Of a stretch of DNA of 64,000 nt, positions 35,301 to 42,871 are shown piece after piece; position 1 is the first letter of the stretch, and the number at the start of each line of letters is the position of its first letter. This DNA comes from a bacterium. Its GTDB lineage: Bacteria; UBP6; UBA1177. The notes under the pieces are model-generated. The model was not told the origin of the DNA. It did not search any database and saw only the letters and a program-made list of their open reading frames with translations. The DNA is taken from NCBI GenBank assembly GCA_017405875.1, contig JAFQZM010000025.1, positions 1 to 64,000 on the forward strand. The letters are read 5' to 3'. Both the position numbers and the translations under genes were made by a program.

Positions 35301-35474
35301 CTGTGCGCCTTTAACGGTTTTGTAAAGGATTTTAAACTCTTTCGAGAGACTTTTCGCCATCGAAGCAGCGTCGTCTTCACCCGCAGCCGGAACAACCGCC
35401 ATTTTGGGGTCGGCAGCGAAAACAGAAAGAGAAACCAAAAGCATAAACACGAAAAGAAAAGATTTTCTGAACAT
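32316..35474 (-). CDS. Giant periplasmic coiled-coil protein
   Basis: 1052 residues. A cleavable signal peptide (MFRKSFLFVFMLLVSLSVFA) precedes a small alpha/beta domain (about 22-150), an acidic Glu/Pro linker, and a huge Lys/Glu/Ala-rich coiled coil spanning roughly residues 200-930. The last 110 residues look TPR-like (AQGMEILKDENIAEARKYF), ending in an acidic tail. No membrane anchor besides the signal peptide. A coiled coil of this size could reach well over 50 nm if continuous, so a periplasmic spacer or scaffold role is possible; function is unknown. It sits between rodA and an OPT transporter gene. The long open frame on the opposite strand is a compositional shadow. Confidence 0.85.
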   Translation of the reverse strand: MFRKSFLFVFMLLVSLSVFAADPKMAVVPAAGEDDAASMAKSLSKEFKILYKTVKGAQLSDIDSAAAGKFKKCGAKLKCAREEAKKFKKAQYVLFPVVKTTDEGFSAVLYIFDKNGKIAKKQNVDVSSDTDAEDFASEVAAKLMEALSKLSEGGEEGGDDEEEAAPQKEEAPQMTEREKKEVLRSAFKAYKAGKGKEASSLFRKAENVSLADTVDEVMQALDDAKSMTKNGDASRAVETVNKIERKDLDIREQGYKELQFVKETNKKRRYNEPGKDEYDKARRTFKSVKKEMKTISVWRDGEMKKLEDSMNGKLDEQKKLNEKFEQDEKKQAKADKKQEREHQKKLETLRENVENMDSIYRDKLKKTDREIEKLNKQLEDERPAEEIYQKEIEAELAAVEDKYKKGNKDLKKQLMQTKKQSKADIEAAEKEYNDKIQALEKSNSDLEKQIAKLSKEVEKMEGNFEAEEQKESEKFDKIIADGEAQDSKDLEAVEKKADDETENLNKQLEDYDKKLSSYTEKFDKIDSEISDYNDKQEEKLSKNQEKFDKKREEAERKFESERSAAEEKAEQAYSKGQAERAKKVETIETQMFEIQDKVEKYEKDPKWQKLKKDQAAASKDLASFEDGHDKFIEKETASISKNYKSEQAKIDAEQKKGEADIKKETAAFKAKKAEEKKALNAEMKKVEQEKAAFEKDIKKKQATINANKANKIKEIEGRAAKREAERNAKAKQRKAAYDKTSAEKRKQLAALEKQRETADANAEKTRDNLAQQLENKKAAAEKKVNDIEIAIEQKKEANENAIEKEKQAVYAKYEKKAATDKKAITAKIAQLEGSSKKMIADRGKEEARLRAELEAAEKKTDTIKDEQEKAAAKRKAAHEANLKAAEKREEAAKAKYEQSKNNIEKQYKAKVDALIKEKSISFAGGSEFKEERDRNYEYSAYTKQLNSVKADALAAQGMEILKDENIAEARKYFFDALYADANSKSAQNGLKEIEKTAAAMFDRAYADLQAGDVSAAKKILIKLRKELSPKSAYYLRVLALIEDTKDSGDSED

Positions 35475-35518
35475 TTTTTTACCCTTTAAAATTCAATTAA
35501 ATAAACAAAAACCGGCGG

Positions 35519-35547
35519 AAGTTAATGAAAAGAGCTTTTTTTGTCAA
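35519..35547 (-). promoter_or_regulatory. Promoter of the coiled-coil gene
   Basis: -35 TTGACA (35547-35542), 17-bp spacer, -10 TAACTT (35524-35519), about 45 bp before the ATG. The -10 is imperfect. Confidence 0.5.
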
Positions 35548-35562
35548 CTTTTTGCGCCGCCG

Positions 35563-36651
35563 CTAAGAATAAGAGCGGTGAAGGCTCACGTTATGCACCA
35601 GACCCATCAGCAGCATATTGAAAATGAGCGAACTTCCGCCGTATGAAAACCACGGCAGCGGAATTCCGACGACAGGCAGAATTCCCGTGACCATGCCGAT
35701 ATTGACAAGCACCTGAAGCCAGATGTGAGCGCAGGAACCGACAAGAATCAGTGCCGAAAACTTGTCCTTGACCTTGCCGACAAGCAGAAGAATCCTTACC
35801 AGAAGCAGAAAATATAGAAAAAGGAGCAGCAGGACTCCGAAAAAACCGAATTCTTCGGCATAGACCGAAAAGATGAAGTCTGTGTGGTGCTCCGGAATGA
35901 AACGGAGCATGTTCTGCGTGCCGCGGTTGTAGCCTTTGCCGTGCAGTCTGCCGCTTCCGACCGCAATTATCGACTGTTTTATGTGGTACTGCGAAGTCTG
36001 GCTGAGTTCCTGCGATTCTTCTCCCAAAAGCATCGTTACAAGCGAAATTACGCGCGTTTTCTGATAGTCGTGAAGTCCCCACATCCAGAGTATCGGAACT
36101 GAAACTATGATGAAAAGCAGAACGCCGATGAGCCATTTCCGGTTGATTTTTGTCGAAAGAATCATCGCGCATGATATCGCTCCAACAAGGATCGCCGTGC
36201 CAAGATCGGGTTCTTTGTAAATCAGAAAAACCGGAATAAATATGCCGAATGCCTCGGGCAGAATGTCGACAAGGTTGTAGCCGTCTTCAAGCGTCGGTTT
36301 CAAATTAAATTGATAAGCTATGAATAATATTACTGAAATTTTTGTAAGCTCGCTGACCTGAAAGTTCATGAACCCGATATCGAGCCACCTCTGTGCGCCG
36401 CCGCTCGTCTTTCCGATCAGAAGAACAAGCGCTAAAAGTATGACGTTTGCAAAATACATCGGGATCGCCGCACGCTCGAAAAGACGGAGATCGGAATACG
36501 AAACGAAAATAAATACCGCCGTGGCAAGCACGACCCATATAAGCTGGATGTAAAACTTTGAAATAAGGGCGCTGCTGAGAGAAAGAAGACCCAGAAAAAG
36601 TATTGCCGCGATCGGAAGAATCAAAAAAATGTCTATCTTTTTTTTGGGCAC
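35563..36651 (-). CDS. rodA: Peptidoglycan glycosyltransferase RodA (SEDS family)
   Basis: About 362 residues with roughly ten membrane helices. SEDS landmarks: GAQRWLDIGFMNFQVSELTKI, YKEPDLGTAILVG, HTDFIFSVYAEEFGFFG and the C-terminal GIPLPWFSYGGSSL. It polymerises glycan during cell elongation together with a class B penicillin-binding protein, which is not in the window. The start GTG 36651 is chosen for its GGAG site and because the family begins just before the first helix; an ATG at 36711 lies upstream of the probable transcription start. RodA is favoured over FtsW by the size and the absence of division genes nearby. Confidence 0.9.
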   Translation of the reverse strand: MPKKKIDIFLILPIAAILFLGLLSLSSALISKFYIQLIWVVLATAVFIFVSYSDLRLFERAAIPMYFANVILLALVLLIGKTSGGAQRWLDIGFMNFQVSELTKISVILFIAYQFNLKPTLEDGYNLVDILPEAFGIFIPVFLIYKEPDLGTAILVGAISCAMILSTKINRKWLIGVLLFIIVSVPILWMWGLHDYQKTRVISLVTMLLGEESQELSQTSQYHIKQSIIAVGSGRLHGKGYNRGTQNMLRFIPEHHTDFIFSVYAEEFGFFGVLLLLFLYFLLLVRILLLVGKVKDKFSALILVGSCAHIWLQVLVNIGMVTGILPVVGIPLPWFSYGGSSLIFNMLLMGLVHNVSLHRSYS

Positions 36652-36683
36652 TGCAGACTCCGAACAAACAAAAACCGGTATCG

Positions 36684-36734
36684 GATATATAGTTTTCGCG
36701 CCGACTTGCAAGAAAAATGAAATAAATTTAATAT
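36684..36734. promoter_or_regulatory. Divergent promoters sharing one palindromic -35 box
   Basis: TTGCAA (36706-36711) reads the same on both strands. Rightward it is followed by a 17-bp spacer and TAATAT (36729-36734) for moxR. Leftward it is followed by 14-16 bp and TATATAT (36691-36685) for rodA. Confidence 0.5.
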
Positions 36735-36773
36735 GCCGCTTGTTTCTGGTTCGGTTTTTTGACGGAGGTTTCT

Positions 36774-37751
36774 ATGGAATTCGGCGAATTGAATGAAAAA
36801 ATCAGAGCTCACGCACTGACGATAAACGCTCTGAAATCGGAAATTTCAAAAGTTATAGTCGGTCAGGAAGAGATGGTCGAAGCGCTCATCATGGGCATGA
36901 TCGGCGAAGGTCACATTCTGCTCGAAGGCGTTCCCGGACTTGCAAAAACGACTGCGGTAAAGGCCTTTGCTGACTCTACCGATCTCGATTTTCAGAGGAT
37001 ACAGTTTACTCCCGATCTGCTTCCCGCGGATATAATCGGAAGCAGGATCTTCAACATGACTGAGCACAGTTTCGAGACGAAAAAAGGTGTGATTTTCTCG
37101 AACGTCATCCTTGCCGACGAGATAAACCGTGCACCGGCGAAAGTTCAGTCGGCACTTCTTGAAGCGATGCAGGAGCGTCAGGTCACGATCGGCGGCGACA
37201 CTTTCAAACTTCCCGACCCGTTCATCGTTCTTGCGACACAGAACCCGCTTGAGCAGGAAGGAACTTATCCGCTTCCCGAAGCTCAGGTCGACAGATTCAT
37301 GTTCAAAGTGCTGATCGACTATCCGACACCTGATGAAGAACTTAAAATCATTGAAAAATTCGAGAAACGCGAACTCACGCAGAAACTCAATAAAATTCTG
37401 AACAAAGCAGAAATAAAAGAGTGGCAGGAGATCGCAAAACAGATTTACACCGATGACAGAATCAAAAAATATGTCATTTCGATCGTTTCGGAAACAAGAC
37501 AGCCGAAAGAAAAGTCTATCGCACAGCTCATCGATGTCGGAGCAAGCCCGCGTGCAAGCATTTTCCTCATTCTTGCAGGCAGAATCCGCGCTTTCATCGA
37601 AGGCAGAACTTTCGTAACGCCTGAAGACATCAAGGAAGTCGCATATCCGGTGCTGCGCCACAGAATTATCCCCTCTTTCGAAGCCGAAGCCGAAAAAATT
37701 TCCACTGACAAAATCATCTCCGAGCTCCTCAACAGAGTTGAGGTGCCGTAA
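36774..37751 (+). CDS. MoxR-family AAA+ ATPase
   Basis: 325 residues. AAA+ core with Walker A GVPGLAKTT, Walker B ILADEINRAPAKVQSALLEAMQE and sensor-1 ATQNPLEQEGTYPLPEAQ, followed by the helical lid domain. MoxR proteins act as chaperones for maturing complexes, usually with VWA-domain and DUF58 partners. Neither lies nearby here, so the client is unknown. ATG 36774 has GGAGG 5 nt upstream; an in-frame TTG at 36759 would contain that site. It is transcribed away from rodA, and cmk follows after a hairpin and a promoter. Confidence 0.93.
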   Translation: MEFGELNEKIRAHALTINALKSEISKVIVGQEEMVEALIMGMIGEGHILLEGVPGLAKTTAVKAFADSTDLDFQRIQFTPDLLPADIIGSRIFNMTEHSFETKKGVIFSNVILADEINRAPAKVQSALLEAMQERQVTIGGDTFKLPDPFIVLATQNPLEQEGTYPLPEAQVDRFMFKVLIDYPTPDEELKIIEKFEKRELTQKLNKILNKAEIKEWQEIAKQIYTDDRIKKYVISIVSETRQPKEKSIAQLIDVGASPRASIFLILAGRIRAFIEGRTFVTPEDIKEVAYPVLRHRIIPSFEAEAEKISTDKIISELLNRVEVP

Positions 37752-37761
37752 AAACCTTGAA

Positions 37762-37809
37762 TAACCGCAATTTTCAAATCAAAATTTGATTTTTTGAAAA
37801 CCGCGGTTA
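37762..37809. other. Imperfect hairpin between moxR and cmk
   Basis: TAACCGC..TTTTCAAA (37762-37777) pairs imperfectly with TTTGAAAA..GCGGTTA (37793-37809). There is no T-run directly after it; it may attenuate moxR transcription. It overlaps the cmk promoter. Confidence 0.4.
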
Positions 37810-37813
37810 CAAT
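37786..37813 (+). promoter_or_regulatory. Promoter of the cmk-ispH-dprA-topA operon
   Basis: -35 TTGATT (37786-37791), 16-bp spacer, -10 TACAAT (37808-37813), about 24 bp before the cmk start and just upstream of its GGAGG site. Confidence 0.55.
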
Positions 37814-37836
37814 ATCTGGTTTTTTTGGAGGGTGCT

Positions 37837-38505
37837 ATGAAAAAAATCAGAGTTGCAATCGACGGTCCGGCAGGTGCGGGGAAAAGCAGCGTGAGCAGAC
37901 TCACGGCTGAAAAACTGGGTTATTCCTATATCGATACCGGTGCTATTTACCGCGCTTTAGCCGTTTTTATGGGGGAGGCAGGCGTTGAAGAACACGACAA
38001 AATCAGGGAACTTCTGAAAAATTTCGAAGTCTCTTTCAAAATCGAAAACGGAGTAAACCGCGTTTTCCTGAACGGAAAAGACGTGACGACTGAGATACGC
38101 ACGGAAAAAATCAGTATGAAGGCAAGTTCTGTTTCGGCAATCCCGTTTGTCCGCGAGGCTCTTTTCAATATGCAGAGAAAATATGCGGAAACCGGCGGAG
38201 TCGTCATGGAAGGGCGCGATATCGGAACAGTCATCATGCCGGATGCGGAACTCAAGATTTTTCTTACCGCCTCTCCCGAAAAACGGGCAAAACGCAGAAT
38301 GCTCGAAATAGAAGCGAAAGGTTTGAAAGTCGATTTTGACGAACTCGTTAAGGAAATCAAAGAGCGAGACATCAAGGATTCAACACGCGCGGTTTCGCCT
38401 TTGAAACAGGCGGAAGATGCCGTTCTGCTCGACAATTCCGACATAAATCTCGAGCAGACGGTCGATCTCATCGTAAAATATGCACATGAAAGAGAGGGAA
38501 AATGA
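37837..38505 (+). CDS. cmk: Cytidylate kinase
   Basis: A 222-residue nucleotide kinase that phosphorylates CMP/dCMP with ATP. P-loop DGPAGAGKSS at the N-terminus, YIDTGAIYRA, the CMP-binding MEGRDIGTVIMPDA, and lid residues RAKRR. Start ATG 37837 follows GGAGGG; a TTG at 37825 would include that site. ispH overlaps its end by 4 bp, the usual cmk-ispH pairing; no rpsA-like S1 gene or domain is fused or adjacent. Confidence 0.97.
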   Translation: MKKIRVAIDGPAGAGKSSVSRLTAEKLGYSYIDTGAIYRALAVFMGEAGVEEHDKIRELLKNFEVSFKIENGVNRVFLNGKDVTTEIRTEKISMKASSVSAIPFVREALFNMQRKYAETGGVVMEGRDIGTVIMPDAELKIFLTASPEKRAKRRMLEIEAKGLKVDFDELVKEIKERDIKDSTRAVSPLKQAEDAVLLDNSDINLEQTVDLIVKYAHEREGK

Positions 38506-39398
38506 AAATAACTGTTGCCGACAATTCAGGTGTGTGCTTCGGCGTGAGAAGGGCTTTTTCTCTGCTTGAAGAAGCTGTGAGAAACGCTAAAAACAGCGGA
38601 ATGAAAGTTTTTATGCTGGGACCTCTCATCCACAATCCGAGAGTGATAGCGCAGTATGCAGAAAAAGGAGTTGACGTAATCGACATCGACTCGATTCAGG
38701 AAAATTCGTGCATTGTGATAAGAAGCCACGGCATAACAAAAGATGAACGCGCCCAGCTCGACAGATTCAGCGGAATAACACTCGTTGACACGACATGCCC
38801 TTACGTTCAGAGGATTCATCAGCTCGTCGAAAAGCGCTCTGCCGAAGGTTTTGCAGTCCTCATCATGGGAGACCGCGAACATTCCGAAGTGAGAGGGATA
38901 ACTTCAAAAATAACGGGCGAATTTTTCGTGATCCACCCGACCGAATTTGAGTCGAAAAGCGAAGAACTCATCTCGTTTATCAAATCTCACGACAGAATTT
39001 TCGCAGTCGCGCAGACGACTTCGCGCCCCGCAAACTACGATTTTCTGCTGAAAAAAGTACGCAGAACCGTCGGGAACATGCCGGGACACAGGTTCATCGC
39101 GGCTGAAACCATCTGCACGGCAACCCTCAAAAGGCAGGATTCGGCAGGCGAACTTGCGAAAAGAGTCTCTTCGATGGTCGTTATCGGCGGCAGAAATTCG
39201 TCTAACACTTCAAAACTTTTTCAGGTTGTCTCGGAGCGCAACAAAAACTCTTTCTGGGTCGAATCACCCGAAGATTTCAGCAGTTTGGAAATCGAAACAC
39301 TGAAAAATTCGGAATCCGTGGGAATCACCGCCGGAGCATCTACTCCCGACGAGCAGATTGAGGAAATGAAATCGTTTTTAGGCTCACTCAATGACTAA
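38502..39398 (+). CDS. ispH: 4-hydroxy-3-methylbut-2-enyl diphosphate reductase
   Basis: 298 residues. The final enzyme of the MEP isoprenoid pathway, an Fe-S protein making IPP and DMAPP from HMBPP. Three cluster cysteines are visible: C12 (SGVCFGVRRA), C99 (DTTCPYVQ) and C205 (ETICTATLKRQ). RSHG, the GDREHSEV block and ITAGASTPD are also typical. It overlaps cmk (ATGA) and dprA (8 bp). Confidence 0.97.
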   Translation: MKITVADNSGVCFGVRRAFSLLEEAVRNAKNSGMKVFMLGPLIHNPRVIAQYAEKGVDVIDIDSIQENSCIVIRSHGITKDERAQLDRFSGITLVDTTCPYVQRIHQLVEKRSAEGFAVLIMGDREHSEVRGITSKITGEFFVIHPTEFESKSEELISFIKSHDRIFAVAQTTSRPANYDFLLKKVRRTVGNMPGHRFIAAETICTATLKRQDSAGELAKRVSSMVVIGGRNSSNTSKLFQVVSERNKNSFWVESPEDFSSLEIETLKNSESVGITAGASTPDEQIEEMKSFLGSLND

Positions 39399-40299
39399 AA
39401 TAAGCAACATCGAAGAAAACCATCCCGACAGGATTTTAAAACTAAAACCAGAAATCGGGCTTCCTCTTGATATTGAAGGCTCAATCCTTCCGTGCGATGC
39501 GGACGCAGTGGCAATCGTCGGAAGCAGAAAACCCTCTCTTTACGGCATAAAACTCGCTGAAAAGGTAGCGACGGCGGCGGTAAATCGCGGAAAAACGGTA
39601 ATCAGCGGTCTGGCGCGCGGCATCGACACTGAATCGCACAGAGCTGCACTCAGAGCCGGTGGAAGAACGATCGCGGTTTTAGGAACCGGAATAAACGTGA
39701 TTTATCCCGAAGAAAACATCGGTCTTGCCGAAGAAATAAAGGCGAGCGGCGCGGTAATTTCACAGTTTCCGCCCGACACTCCGCCGATAGGGAGAAATTT
39801 CCCGATAAGGAACGAAACCGTGGCGAAAATGTGCGGAACACTTGTTCTCATTCAGGCTGCGGCAAAGAGCGGAAGCCTTATCACGGCGAGGCTGGCTCTT
39901 GAATACGGCAAAAAAGTTTTTGTCTGCCCGGGAGAAATCGGAGACCCGCTTTTTGAAGGGAATTACGGATTTTTAAAAAAATACCGCGGGAACAGAAACC
40001 TCGAGATACTTTTCGATTTCGATATGCTGGAAAAAGAAAAACAAAATATGGAACACATTGAAATTTCTAGAGAAAAACCGTTTTTAGAAGAGAAAAAGGA
40101 ACTTCAACTTGATGGAACTAAAAAAATTGTTTATAACATAATAAAGTCAAATCCGTCAGGGATCGACTTTGACACACTTACCGTTCTTTCCGGAATCGGC
40201 GCGGCGGAGCTTCCGGCTGTGCTGCTTACGCTGGTTCTCGAAGGGATAGTGAGCGAGCTTAACGGCAAAATTTATAAACCAAGTGAGGCGAAATTATGA
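39391..40299 (+). CDS. dprA: DNA-processing protein DprA
   Basis: 302 residues. The Rossmann-like core binds incoming single-stranded DNA and loads RecA during transformation. Marks: AIVGSRKPSLYG, ISGLARGIDTESHRAAL, VLGTGINVIYPEEN, FPIRNETVAKM and SGSLITARLALEYG. The N-terminal SAM-like extension found in many homologs is absent, while a C-terminal winged-helix-like region (about 245-300) is present. It overlaps ispH by 8 bp and topA by 4 bp. Its presence hints at competence, but no other competence gene is seen here. Confidence 0.96.
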   Translation: MTKISNIEENHPDRILKLKPEIGLPLDIEGSILPCDADAVAIVGSRKPSLYGIKLAEKVATAAVNRGKTVISGLARGIDTESHRAALRAGGRTIAVLGTGINVIYPEENIGLAEEIKASGAVISQFPPDTPPIGRNFPIRNETVAKMCGTLVLIQAAAKSGSLITARLALEYGKKVFVCPGEIGDPLFEGNYGFLKKYRGNRNLEILFDFDMLEKEKQNMEHIEISREKPFLEEKKELQLDGTKKIVYNIIKSNPSGIDFDTLTVLSGIGAAELPAVLLTLVLEGIVSELNGKIYKPSEAKL

Positions 40300-42524
40300 A
40301 ACTTCTTATCGTGGAATCACCAACCAAGGCAAAAACTCTTACAAAATATCTGCCTGATTTCAAAGTCGTGGCATCGATGGGTCACATCATCGATCTTCCG
40401 TCGAAGACTTTAGGAATCGACATCGACGACAACTTCAAACCCGATTACGAAGTGATTCCGGGAAAGGAAGGAACGATTTCGATGCTCAAAAAAGAGGCTG
40501 ATGCGGCTGATGAAATCTATATCGGCTCCGACCCTGACCGCGAAGGAGAGGCAATCGCGTTCCACATCGCGTCACTTTTCACAAACAAAGTCATCCACCG
40601 CGTTCTTTTCCACGAAATCACGAAAAGCGGAATAGAAAAAGCGCTTTCAACCTCAGCGGAACTCAACGAAGACCTTTACAATTCGCAGCAGGCACGCAGA
40701 ATCCTCGACAGAATCGTCGGCTACAAACTTTCTCCCTTCCTCTGGAGAAGCGTAAAAAAAGGACTCAGCGCCGGCAGAGTTCAGTCGGTCGCACTAGAGA
40801 TGATAGTTGACCGTGAAAAAGAGATCCGCGCTTTCGTTCCCGAAGAATACTGGTCATTCAAAGCCGATTTTGCAGGAAAAAACGGCAAATTCGACGCTCT
40901 TCTTGAAAAAATCAAAGGTGAAAAAGTTGAAATAGCAAACGAAAAAGAGGCTGTAGCAATAAGAGACGACATCGCAAAGACCAACTCTTTCTCGATAGTT
41001 TCGATAGAAAAGAAGGAAAAGAAAGAATCTCCCCTTCCTCCGCTCAATACGAGTAATCTTCAGCAGGAAGGTTCACGCCTTCACAACTACACTGGCGAAC
41101 AGACGATGCGTATCGCGCAGTCGCTTTATGAAGGTAAAGATCTGGGCGAAGACGGCTTCACCGGTCTTATCACCTACATGAGAACAGACTCTTTCAGAAT
41201 TTCGGAAGAGGCAAACGCTGCTCTCAGAGACTACATTGCGGCAAATGTAGGCAAAGAGTTCCTTGCACCGAAAACAAAAATTTATGCAAACAAAAAAGGA
41301 AAAACGCAGGACGCACACGAAGCGATCAGACCGACAAACGTCGAGCTCACGCCGTCTAAAGTCGCTTCCAAACTCACCAAAGACGAACTCAACATCTACA
41401 CTCTCATCTGGAAGAGATTCGTAGCTACTCAGATGAAGGATGCCGTTTACGAAACGACCGCAATCACGATCGAAGATACCGAAAAGAAATACTCATTCAA
41501 AAAGACCGGAAGCGTCATCACTTTCGAAGGTTTCCGCAAAATATACAAAAAAACAGGCAAGGACGACACCATTCCGAAGGTAACCGAAAACGAATCCGTT
41601 CAACTCGAAAATCCGGTATGCGAGCAGCATTTCACGAAGCCGACACCGAGATTCACAGAAGGCAGCCTCGTCAAAGAACTCGAAGAAAAAGGAGTCGGCA
41701 GACCTTCGACTTATGCAACGGTCATAAAACAGATCGTTCAGCGCAACTATGTCGAGCGCATGAAAGAACCCAGAGGCGCACTCATGGCGACAGACCTCGG
41801 AATTTTAGTAAGCGACACGCTTGTTTCCTTCTTCCCCGAGATCATCAACGTCAACTTCACCGCTGAAATGGAATCTGATCTCGACACAGTAGAAACCGGC
41901 GAAAAAGACTGGCTCGACGTTCTCAGAACTTTCTATGCGACATTCTCGAAAGTCCTCGACAAAGGAATCACCGAAGTCAAAAAAGAGGGCAAAAAGAAAA
42001 TTTACGCCGAAGAACCGTGTCCGAAATGCGGCAAAAAACTCGTTCTCAGATGGTCGAAAAAAGGAAATCTTCCATTCCTTTCATGCGAAGGCTACCCGGA
42101 ATGCGACTTTGCCGGAACATTTGAAAAAGACGGCGATGTTTATCACCTCAAAGAGGAAACCGAAGAAGAAAAAAGCGTAGAACTTGATGAAGTCTGCCCG
42201 AACTGCGGAAGCAAACTCGTCATCAAAAAAGGACGTTTCGGCGAATTCAAGGCCTGCAGCGCTTATCCGAAGTGCAAGACGATAATCAAAGAAGAAAAGA
42301 AAATCTGCGACTGCCCTGTCTGCGGAGACGGTGCAATCACCGTAAAACGCTCCAAAAAAGGAAGACTTTTCTACGGCTGCTCAAACTATCCGAAATGCGA
42401 TTTCGTCAGCTGGTACAAGCCGGTTGAAGGCGAAGTCTGCCCAGAATGCGGATTCAAATATGTCGTTGAAAAGAAAAGAAGCGGCAAAGTCTGCCAGAAA
42501 TGCGGCAAAAAAATCGATAAATAA
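40296..42524 (+). CDS. topA: DNA topoisomerase I
   Basis: A 742-residue type IA topoisomerase that relaxes negative supercoils. TOPRIM domain with VESPTKAKT and GSDPDREGEAIAFH; active-site Tyr294 in LITYMRTDS; GVGRPSTYATVI. The C-terminus has four zinc-ribbon modules (CPKC..CEGYPEC, CPNC..CSAYPKC, CPVC..CSNYPKC and a shorter CPEC..CQKC). Start overlaps dprA (ATGA). It ends 1 bp from the convergent acpS, so no room for a dedicated terminator. Confidence 0.98.
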   Translation: MKLLIVESPTKAKTLTKYLPDFKVVASMGHIIDLPSKTLGIDIDDNFKPDYEVIPGKEGTISMLKKEADAADEIYIGSDPDREGEAIAFHIASLFTNKVIHRVLFHEITKSGIEKALSTSAELNEDLYNSQQARRILDRIVGYKLSPFLWRSVKKGLSAGRVQSVALEMIVDREKEIRAFVPEEYWSFKADFAGKNGKFDALLEKIKGEKVEIANEKEAVAIRDDIAKTNSFSIVSIEKKEKKESPLPPLNTSNLQQEGSRLHNYTGEQTMRIAQSLYEGKDLGEDGFTGLITYMRTDSFRISEEANAALRDYIAANVGKEFLAPKTKIYANKKGKTQDAHEAIRPTNVELTPSKVASKLTKDELNIYTLIWKRFVATQMKDAVYETTAITIEDTEKKYSFKKTGSVITFEGFRKIYKKTGKDDTIPKVTENESVQLENPVCEQHFTKPTPRFTEGSLVKELEEKGVGRPSTYATVIKQIVQRNYVERMKEPRGALMATDLGILVSDTLVSFFPEIINVNFTAEMESDLDTVETGEKDWLDVLRTFYATFSKVLDKGITEVKKEGKKKIYAEEPCPKCGKKLVLRWSKKGNLPFLSCEGYPECDFAGTFEKDGDVYHLKEETEEEKSVELDEVCPNCGSKLVIKKGRFGEFKACSAYPKCKTIIKEEKKICDCPVCGDGAITVKRSKKGRLFYGCSNYPKCDFVSWYKPVEGEVCPECGFKYVVEKKRSGKVCQKCGKKIDK

Positions 42525-42525
42525 A

Positions 42526-42858
42526 TTATTTTTCCCAAATAACAACAGCAGTTGCGAATTTTCTTTCGTGGCTGATTGAAAGATGTACTTTTCCTTCGAT
42601 TTCGAATCTGTCGAAGTCAAAAAAAGGCTTTCCGTTCTCATCGTGAGCGATCGTTACCCACGAAAAATTGAAATCCCTCTTGTTCAGAGCTTTGACAAGC
42701 GCCTCTTTTGCAGCCCAGAATCCGGCGATCCGCTCTTCTTTAAACTTGAATTTGCTGATGTATTCGAGATCTTTTTCGGAAAGAAATCTTTTCCAGAGTT
42801 CGTCTTTGGTTTTAAATCTCTCGACTTCGACAATGTCAGTTCCAACACCTGCAATCAT
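42526..42858 (-). CDS. acpS: Holo-[acyl-carrier-protein] synthase
   Basis: 110 residues. Transfers phosphopantetheine from CoA to ACP. GVGTDIVEVERF with the magnesium-binding Asp, FWAAKEALVKAL and HLSISHERKFATAVV are clear. GGGGG precedes the ATG. It is the last gene of the leftward kinase-phoH-lipB operon, 13 bp after the barrel-protein gene. Confidence 0.96.
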   Translation of the reverse strand: MIAGVGTDIVEVERFKTKDELWKRFLSEKDLEYISKFKFKEERIAGFWAAKEALVKALNKRDFNFSWVTIAHDENGKPFFDFDRFEIEGKVHLSISHERKFATAVVIWEK

Positions 42859-42871
42859 TTTTCCCCCACAC

